In this document: positions 5,345 through 14,300 of the stretch, in pieces
Numbering within the stretch: position 1 is the stretch's first letter
How the letters are laid out: the number at the start of each line of letters is the position of its first letter
IMG/VR virus record: IMGVR_UViG_3300031857_001396
Location: 1-23,783 of that record
Direction: 5' to 3' (one strand)
From: a virus
DNA length: 23,783 nucleotides
Position numbers and translations under genes: made by a program
The notes under the pieces: model-generated
Databases searched by the model: none
What the model saw: only the letters and a program-made list of their open reading frames with translations
Told to the model about the DNA's origin: nothing

Positions 5345-8197
5345 ATGACGTCGCAGGAATTCCTAGCGACTGTGCTACCGTCTTCGGGTAAATACTGCAC
5401 CGTTGAAATAAGCACAGCAAAAAGAGAGCATGTATTCGTTGACTCCATAAACGAGTTGTACGACGCCGCTATGGCGTTTGATGCAAAGGGCTACAACGCT
5501 TTCTTTGCATTGGCTACGTTTGGGGCTAGCGAGCGCAAGGCTGAACACGCAGTAAAGATGAAGTCTTTGTTCTTGGATATTGATTGTGGAGCAGGCAAGG
5601 ACTACGAGAAAAAAGTAGACGCTGTTAATGCACTAGCTAAGTTCTTAACCGACACTAACTTGACTGACCTAGGCTCGCCTTGGGTGGTAACGAGCGGTGG
5701 TGGGTTGCATGTGTATTTCCCATTTGCTGAAGAAGTAGATATTGCCACTTGGAAACCTGTTGCTGAGAACTTAAAGCGGTTGTGCAAGAAGCTAAAGTTC
5801 AACATCGACTATGCGGTTACAGGGGATGCGGCTAGGGTGCTACGAGTGCCCGACACGCACAACTACAAGCAAGAGAAACCACGCAAGGTAATCCTCAAGG
5901 CAGAGGGCGATATTTTTGACTTTGAAGCCCTAGCAAACCACCTTAAAGAAGCGATTGGCGAAGAGGCATACGAAGCAGTACCGCCATTGCAAATCCCCGG
6001 AAAACGCCCCAAAGCCGCTCCAACAGCCAATAGCGTCAAGCTAATAGAAAACAGCGTTACATACTTTAAAACTATCGGCGATAAGTGTGGGCAGATAAAC
6101 TACTATCGTGAGAACGCTAGTAAAGACGGCATGGAGCCCTTGTGGCGGGGCATCCTCAGCATAGCTAAATTCTGTGATGACGGCATTGAAGAGGGCTTGG
6201 CGTTATCTGCGCTACATCCCTACGATACAGACCGCCACAACAGCAAATGGCGAGCGATTAAAGGTCCTTATGCCTGCCTAAAGTTAGATGAGACCAATCC
6301 AGGAGTGTGCGATAAATGCCCACACAAAGGCAAGATTACCAACCCACTAGCCTTGGGTCGGGAGATCAAGGTCGACAACGCTCCAAAAGAAGTTGTAATA
6401 GAGACAGAAAACTCCACGCCAGAAGCACCACAAAAAACCGTTACCCGCCCAACCCCACCCAAAGGATATAGCTACGGCTCTAACGGCGGTATCTTTATGG
6501 ATAGGCTGATGGATGACGAGGACGGCAAGAAAACCCGTAAGCAAGTTATGTTGTTGTCTTACGACTTGTTTGCGGTTGACATCCTTAATAGCAACGGCGA
6601 CCACTTAGTTCACCTCATGGCGTTTAGACCTGAAGGTGCGGTTGACGTACTGATTCCACAAAAATCCATTGTCAGTAAAGACGAGACAGTAAAAGCGCTA
6701 GCCAATCAAAACATCATTGCAGCATACGGTTCAGGTAACGACAAGAACTTGTTTGAGTACGTGCGTGGTTGCGTAGAGTTTGTTAGTGCTAATAAGCGTG
6801 CTATTAAAGTACCGAACAACTGCGGTTGGCAGGAAGACAAGTCGTTTGTATACAACAGCCATGTGTTTTACCCTGATAGCAGGGAAGTGTATGTACCAAC
6901 CCCTGCGCTTGATAACATCAACTACTCGACCAAACCTACCGGCACGCTAGATAACTGGCGCAAAGTCTTCAATATGCTGATTGCTCGCCAAGAGTGGCAG
7001 GTGTTGGCAATGGCTTTGGTTGGACCGGCATCGTTGCTCATGAACTTTACCAAGTTCAACGGCTGTGTATACCACCTAGGTTCGTCTGAGTCAGGCACAG
7101 GTAAGTCGTTGTCGCTTGAGTTAGCGGCTAGTTTCTTTGGACACCCCGAAGGCTATCGTGTAACACAGAGTACGTCTATCGTTGCATCGCAACAGAGACA
7201 GGGTTTACTTAACAGTCTGCCGTTTATTATTGACGAGACCACCAGTAAGAGCCGTGAGGACTTTGAGTGGTTGCCTGAGTTCCTGCTTGATTTAACGCAG
7301 GGTAAGGGCAAAGACCGCATGAAGCAGGGCACCAACGAGGAGCGCATTAACACCTCTACATGGAAGCTACTGGTTCTGCTCTCATCCAATACGCACGTCA
7401 TGGACTTCCTGTCAGGCGCTCGTAAGCATGCGTCTCAGGGTGAAATGTTCCGTCTGCTTGAGTTGCAACTGAGCAAAAAGCTGAAATGGTCTCCCGAAGA
7501 AGAATCTACCCTTGGCTTACTGAAAGAAAACTTCGGTGTTGTTGGTCAGGAATTAATTCGTTGGTTGGTAAAGAACCATGACGTAGCCAAGAAACTTGTC
7601 AAAGAAAATCAAGAACGCTTGAAGGTTGAATTTGAAGCCAATGCTGACGAGCGCTACTGGACTGCCGGTAATGCGTGCATCGTGACCATACTACAACTGC
7701 TTGGCAAAGACCACGCTAACCTAATCGACATCCCCAAGGGTCCAATTATTGATGTTCTGCGCCTCATGGTATACAGCGCTCGTGGCATTATTCATGGCAG
7801 TAAGCGTACCCCTGAAGACGTATTGAACGCATATACCCGTGAGTATTTTGGTAAGTTTGTGGTAGTCAAGGCAGTTAACGGCACCATCGACGCAACGCTA
7901 GGCGGTAGTGGCATGATTGATCAGTCGCTTACCCGATCTGACGTAGCAGGGCGTGTTGAGCATGGGTTTACGCCCGGACATGTGGAGTATTACATTGAAG
8001 AGCAACTGCTTAAAGCGCATTGCGTAACCATGAGTTATGGTTACAAAGACTTTAAGGAAGGGCTTGAGTTACTGCCAAACTACAAAATAAACTACCTTCG
8101 TAAGGACATGCTTTCCAAAACTCGTGGTCCTACCATGCGGGTTAACGTTATGCAGATCACTCGTCCTGTATCTGAAGAAGACATTGCGGAAAATTAA
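5345..8197 (+). CDS. Primase-helicase: archaeo-eukaryotic primase domain plus DUF927-type ATPase
   Basis: A 950-residue replication protein. N-terminal archaeo-eukaryotic primase (about 1-200): motif I LFLDIDC with Asp78 and Asp80; motif II TSGGGLHVYFP with Ser117 and His122; motif III FNIDYA with Asp155, followed by RVLRVPDTHNYK. A middle region (about 230-335) ends in Cys311, Cys322-x2-Cys325 and His327, a likely zinc-binding element of the kind found with primases. After a Pro-rich linker (about 350-375) comes a DUF927-type ATPase: Walker A GSSESGTGKS (579-588) and Walker B LPFIIDETT (Asp630, Glu631). It would synthesise primers and unwind the fork in one chain. AAAGG lies six bases before the ATG. 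It is the last gene of the + strand module and ends 23 bases before a strong terminator. Confidence 0.9.
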   Translation: MTSQEFLATVLPSSGKYCTVEISTAKREHVFVDSINELYDAAMAFDAKGYNAFFALATFGASERKAEHAVKMKSLFLDIDCGAGKDYEKKVDAVNALAKFLTDTNLTDLGSPWVVTSGGGLHVYFPFAEEVDIATWKPVAENLKRLCKKLKFNIDYAVTGDAARVLRVPDTHNYKQEKPRKVILKAEGDIFDFEALANHLKEAIGEEAYEAVPPLQIPGKRPKAAPTANSVKLIENSVTYFKTIGDKCGQINYYRENASKDGMEPLWRGILSIAKFCDDGIEEGLALSALHPYDTDRHNSKWRAIKGPYACLKLDETNPGVCDKCPHKGKITNPLALGREIKVDNAPKEVVIETENSTPEAPQKTVTRPTPPKGYSYGSNGGIFMDRLMDDEDGKKTRKQVMLLSYDLFAVDILNSNGDHLVHLMAFRPEGAVDVLIPQKSIVSKDETVKALANQNIIAAYGSGNDKNLFEYVRGCVEFVSANKRAIKVPNNCGWQEDKSFVYNSHVFYPDSREVYVPTPALDNINYSTKPTGTLDNWRKVFNMLIARQEWQVLAMALVGPASLLMNFTKFNGCVYHLGSSESGTGKSLSLELAASFFGHPEGYRVTQSTSIVASQQRQGLLNSLPFIIDETTSKSREDFEWLPEFLLDLTQGKGKDRMKQGTNEERINTSTWKLLVLLSSNTHVMDFLSGARKHASQGEMFRLLELQLSKKLKWSPEEESTLGLLKENFGVVGQELIRWLVKNHDVAKKLVKENQERLKVEFEANADERYWTAGNACIVTILQLLGKDHANLIDIPKGPIIDVLRLMVYSARGIIHGSKRTPEDVLNAYTREYFGKFVVVKAVNGTIDATLGGSGMIDQSLTRSDVAGRVEHGFTPGHVEYYIEEQLLKAHCVTMSYGYKDFKEGLELLPNYKINYLRKDMLSKTRGPTMRVNVMQITRPVSEEDIAEN

Positions 8198-8220
8198 AGT
8201 GCACTATCCTTGGGTTAACA

Positions 8221-8243
8221 CCCCCGTCAAGGGGGCTTTTTTT
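8221..8243 (+). terminator. Rho-independent terminator of the replication module
   Basis: CCCCC (8221-8225) pairs with GGGGG (8231-8235) around GTCAA, followed by C and seven T (8237-8243). It sits 23 bases after the primase-helicase stop and ends + strand transcription before the converging virion genes. The opposite strand has only a poor T-run after the stem, so it is mainly one-directional. The following 115 bases, to 8358, hold no gene I can support. Confidence 0.88.
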
Positions 8244-8358
8244 GTGCCTACTCTAAAGCTACAAGAAGTTAAAGAGATAGGCATCAGCGCCGCTATACAT
8301 CACGGCGTTCTTGGTAAGGCAGAGTTTGGTACGTTTGGGGGTAAGATTGGCGTACTGT

Positions 8359-11300
8359 TTACTCGCGTTCGCTAATTAAATCTTTAGCCAACTCAATTCT
8401 TTCTTGGCGTATTTCATCTAATAGCCTGCGTTTCTCTGCGCCTGCCATATTTGGATCTGCCTTAACTTCACGCTCTTCCTTAGCCAACTCGCCCATACGT
8501 TGACGGAACTGACCGGCTAGAGGTGCAAGGCTTAACAAGTCTGCAAACTGGTCAGAGTAGGCTTCTGCATCTTTTTCACGCCCTTCTTCCTCAAGCTTGT
8601 TGTAGGTCTTCTTAGCCCGCTCAACGCTTTCTACATCTTTATAAGCCCTGTTAATCAAACCACCCGCATCTTTAGGTTGGAACACAGCACCAAACACAGG
8701 CAAATCACTAGCCCGCATTTCGGGTTTTTCTCCACCGGTACCGCCACCACCAAACACAGGGTTGGTCAACGAAGCAAGCGCTAATGGCAAGCCGCCGGTA
8801 TATCCACGAACCAAGTATTCAATCTGCACAGGCGATAAGTATTCACCAAGGACAGGTATTTTGCCCGTGCCTTTGCCGATTAGCTTAGCAATTTCTGTTG
8901 TGTTTTGGTTAAAGCGCTCAGACGGATCCACATCTTTTAAACGTTCTCCGATAATGCTACGTCCTGTATAAAACGATTTATCCATGAGAACTTCAATTGG
9001 GGCTTTAACTGCCTGTGGCAACGCACTTGGTCCTAATGGAACGGCATTAACAACCATCTTACGTAAGGCATTAGCCGCTTCGCTTGCTGTTCTATCGCCC
9101 ATCATTACATTGACAATAGCCTCTGGTAAAGCCTTAAATATGATACCCAACTCAAATGGAATAGGAATGCGTACTGGTTCATCAACTCCCGGTACATATA
9201 CAAACCAGTTATTGTATCTTTCGTCATCGTTAGCATTTAGGTACGCCTCGTCTTCACTCATTATTAGGGCATACAGCATTGTGGCGCCAAACATCATAGC
9301 CCCACGCTGCCACAGTTTTTGTTTAATACGTAGTTTGTCTTGGAAAGTGCCTGTGCCTCTAAATGCTTTGTATAGAACATTAAAGCCTTGGATCTGCGCA
9401 TTAAGGAACGGCACCATCGTAGACAGCAAGAACAAGCTGGCGGATGTACCACGTTGGCTAAATGGCATTAACTCATGCGTAGCCAAGATTGCTTCCATCT
9501 CAGACAAGCCCTGTCTGCGGTAGTTATTAAACGATACTTGACGCGTTGCAGCATCACCCTGCATTGCCATGATGTCTGCCTTAGCAAACCAATTATTAAT
9601 CTGCCCTTTTAGCCCTGACTTACCTGCTAGCTGTAGCATCATCTTCTGTTGGTCTTCAACAGTTCCGGTAAATACGTTGCTGCTTATTAGACCAAAGCGT
9701 GTTATCTCGCTATCTATGGTCTCACCACGTATTGCTTTTGGTAGTGTCTTGGCAATCTCTCTTAAGGAAGAAAGCACAGGCGCAGTATCAACACCGCTTG
9801 CCATAACAGCAATAAACGGATCACGAATAACCTGACGAGCAGCATACACAGGGCTTCTAGTTACCCAAGTGCGCAAGAGTCTGGCTGGTATACCCATAAT
9901 ATTGACTGCCCCCGGCACGCTCGTGTTTACTCCCGCTAATCCTTGGACTACAAATTCAGCCGGTACGCCTACAGTATCGGTGTCAATCTCAACATAGCGT
10001 CTACCATCGTCGTTCTCATCAACCGGCTTAACGTAGAAACGAATAACTTTATCACTAGCTGGGCCTGTGCCTTTACGAATATAGCTGCCCGGTACAGGCT
10101 TGTCGTTTTTCATCCGTGGCTTAACTAAGCCAAGTTCATTTAAGCTAAACGCTGTATTACGTGTGGCTAAGTTGCCCAACGCCATATCAATCAACAGGCT
10201 GGTGTTTTGCAAAGCACCGGTATAAATATCAACAATACGCTCATCGTCTCCTGCCAACTCGTGCAGATATGGCTGGTCTTTTAAGTTACCAACCCGTACA
10301 CGTGGAGCACCACCAACATCAAGCACTACGTCGCCATTTGCATCTTTACGATAGAACGGAATGTAATCGTTGTACTTGGTAAGTTCTTTGGCAAGCGATT
10401 CAGATATGCGCCCTGTCTGTACCAAGAAATCCATTAAGTCTTTGTTGTACTGGTCGTATACCTCGTCTGCCTTCTTAAAGGTGTCCATTAACGTTGGGTT
10501 GGCTTTCATAGAAACTTCAAGCGCTTTAATAGCCTTTTCAACATCCTTGGTATCTTTGAAGTTCAACTTGTCTAAGCCAACACGTTTAGCACGCTTAGCA
10601 ATACGATAAACGCTGTATGAGTTACGCACGCCCTCAGCATTACCCCACTTAGCACTACTTAATATCTCAGCAAGCTGTTTTAGGTTAGCCCCTTTAACGG
10701 ACTCAATAACATACTTGGTACCGCCTTTTTCCTGACGTAGTTTAGGCACGCCGTTTGACATAGCAGCATTAGTCCAAGCATAACGCTGGTCGTGCATATT
10801 AATGTAGTACTTAGTCTGTAGGGCGCTAGAAGACTTTTCGGCGGCTTTATTAGCGTATACCTGTTCTAGTCCGGCACTACGGCTAACAAACAATTGCTTA
10901 ATGCGCAAACCTAAATTATTGCCTAGGGTTCTATCTCTTAACGACTTGTTTTGTACAAGTATCTTTTCAGCGGCTTGCTTAAAGCCTTCTCCTGCCGCAC
11001 CATACTCGGCAACACCAACACTAAACTGGATTTCTCCGTTGCTCTTTGTATAAACACCGGGAGCAAACTCATTAAAGTTGTTTCGTGCATCTCGTAAAAT
11101 CTTGTATACATCACTTGTAGATACATCAAGATCAACACCCATCTTCCGCAGTGCAGCACGAACTGCGCCAACTAAAGCCTTAATAAACTCATTCGCTTTT
11201 GCCAAGAAGTTCTTGTCTGGTCGTGCCTCTTCAACGTGGGCAATAACTTCACGCAATGCTTTATTAGCGGCTTGCTCGTCCGTGTCCCCTGCACGCTTAG

Positions 11301-14300
11301 CGGCAGCGTAGGTAGCAGTAGCTTCTTCGCTAACACCTAATTTATCCGCAAGCGCAAATACCCCACCATCTTGTTTAGCAACACGTTTTGCTAAGGCAGT
11401 CATCCCAGCTTCGCCAAGCAAAGTCTCAACGCCCAAGTGTCCAGTAATCTCGTGGGCTAGTGTGCGTTGGAAGTCTTTAACATCTGCGTGGGTGCCGGAA
11501 ACAACAAACACACTACCGTCTGGCATTACACCACCACGGATGCCATCAATCTGGGCTTCTGTATAGCCTTGGGCTCTTGCCTGTTCTTTAACTTTTTCAG
11601 GCACGGTATCAAACAACAGAATATCTAAACCTTTAGGTATCTTCACGCCTGCCAAGGCTTTCTTAGCTTCGGCTTTATCAAGGCGCTTCTCTCCGGCAAC
11701 TGCTTCAATACGTGGCTTAAACGCGCCGCCAAGCATGTTCATAAAGCGACGGTACTTATCTACGTCAATGCCAAATGCTTCAGCTTCCTGCCGTTCAACT
11801 TCCCCAAACGTAGCTTCTCTAATCTCAGTCTTTAGCCGCGCAATAGTGCGCTCCATATTTGTTTTTTGCTCTTCGGAAAGCTTTTCGTTTTCCATGCGGT
11901 CCTGCAATTCCGCAATTTTGGATATAGCGCTACGAACAAACACGGGAGTATTTTTATATAGTCTACGTTCTGCTATTTCTTCACGTTCTTTTAACGATCT
12001 ACGAACCAAACTATACGATTCAGGAGCCACACCGGCTTTAGCAAACTTACCAGCTTTCTCCATTTTCTTTTCAGTTTTGGTTGGCTTATAGCGTTTTGCG
12101 CCTTGCTCTTCTTGCGCTTTGCCAACAACCATACCAATACGACGAGCATTAAGAATCTCGTCAAACGCTTTAATTTCTTTTTCTAGTGCTGCTAATTCTT
12201 TAGCAAGTTTTGGACGCTCTGCTTGTGGGGCTCTCTTTGAATCCAAGCGCTCTTTAACATAGTTAAACCGGTCGTTCTTTTCTTTACGGACTTTAGCAAG
12301 TTCAATTTCCGATATACGACCAACCGCCCTTTCATCGGGCGTTGCTTTGGGCTCAACTTGCCCAAGGTCTTTCTTAAGCTTTTCTTCTTTTTTCTCTTCT
12401 TCAGGCGTTGTAGCCTTCTTAATTTCTGTTACCTTGGTAGGTGGTCTTATACCTAAAATTACGCCCTGAAGTTTCTCTTCAATACCAAGAATAAGGTTTT
12501 CTGCTTTGCGGTAGCGAGGTGTGCCTTCCTCCATTTCTACCATGGAGTTCATTACTTTGGCAATGCGTGCGTCTACTCTGTTTTGCTTAAACGCATTATT
12601 TAGTTTTTCACGAGATTTTTTGTAGTCTTCAACCGCTTTTTTGTATGCCTCTTGCTGTTTCTTATTCATTGTAAGGCTACGACGCTCAACCATCTCTTTG
12701 TAGAACTGGCGAGCAAAATTAAACGGCGCCTGTACAGCATCGTATCTGTGGGGTAGTGCAGCCTGCATTTTGGCTTGAGGTTGAAACTCTTGTTTCTTGC
12801 CGGGTAAACCAAGACCGGTTACACGTTTAGCTTGCGCTTCTGACTCGGCAATTGACTTTTTAGTTTTCTCAATGTTATCAAGCAGTTTTCTTTCTTGGGC
12901 TTGAGCAAGACGCAATGCTTTAATCTGCTTTTGGGTACGCTTCTCCTCAGCAATACGTTCTATAGCACGAATCTGGTTTGTAACAATGTTTTTCTGTTTC
13001 TCAAAAGCTCTTAGAACAGGGCTGTATACATCTTTGCCTTCTCTACGGAACTTGTTAATATTTTGAATGCGCTTAAAGTTTTGCTCAGTAGCACGAATTG
13101 TGGCAGTTTGATCTGGGAAAAACTCCATCTGCCCGCCGGGCATCTGTTTACCTTCTTTGGTATACGGAACCCTAGTAGTCAGCGCCTCTTCAATATTAGT
13201 TATGGCGTCATTAATATCACGCAAGTCAGGTTCAAGACCAGCAAGCACCCTGTCTGCTTGTGCTTCTGTAGCGTTAACAAGTCCGGGTATATTTTTAGTT
13301 ACACCGGTTGATGTAACACCTTCTCTGTCTATTGTGCGCTTGCCTTCTGCAAGCATGCGCTCTGCCTTTTCAAATACGGCACGCTGTTCTTTGCTTAGAT
13401 CGCTTTGTAAAACACGGTCTAATTTACGGGCAAGACGAGTAATGTCATCGGCTTCAACATCGGTTGGACGCTTTTTACCTGTGTCTTTTTTACGCCCTTC
13501 TTCAAACAAATCACGGGCTGTTTCTCTAGTTAATTCACCAAATTTACGTTTTTTAGAGGTGTACTCTGCTTTTAAGTTTTTAACAAAGTCACCAACATCT
13601 TTAAACTCTTCACGACTAAAACCTGTCTTAATTTCGCCTTCACCTGATGGGAGTGGGGCAAACTTAAACCCAGCTTCCTCTAGTGCAGTACGCATTGCTG
13701 TTTCAGGCGAGGGCTCACCGGCTTTCATCTGGGCAGCAAGTTTTCCTGTAGCACGCTGAATTTTGCCGCCCATCAACGACTCAATTTGATCAACAATATC
13801 AGCACGTTCGTTATCACTTAACGGTTTTTGTGCCTGTGCTAAACGGGTAAAGTTAATATTGTTTACGGTTGCTTCAATATAGCGGTCAAGTAACTTACGA
13901 GCTTTAATCGCTTTAGTTTCTTGGGAACCTGTTGCCATAGCTGGGTTTGTACCGCCAAACCGTTCACCCTTACGCATGCTATCAATAACATCAGTAAGGT
14001 CCAGCATGATGTAATCACGCATCATATCGGACGAACGAACTGCTTCTGTTGGAGTACGTTTGCCTTTTGGAATAGCTTCAGCAAATGCTTGACGCGCTTT
14101 AAATACTTCGTCTAATGCGGCTTGTAGTTTTTTACCAGCAGCCAATACTTCAAGCGAACGCCCTTCTTTTTCTTCAGAATAAAGCATTTGCCCACGACCT
14201 TTTGCCTTAGCTTTGGCTTTAGCTTCTGCGTCTGCAAGCAGACCTTCGTAGTATTTAACGGCATTATCTAAGCCTTTTTTGGCTTCATCTAGCTTTCTTA

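Noticed and set aside
8244-8375. Open + strand frame after the terminator, ending inside the 3' end of the giant gene
   Set aside because: It lacks a Shine-Dalgarno, its only upstream ATG (8124) lies inside the primase gene, and the possible GTG at 8244 touches the terminator T-run. Codons look ordinary, so a decayed gene remnant is possible but cannot be supported.
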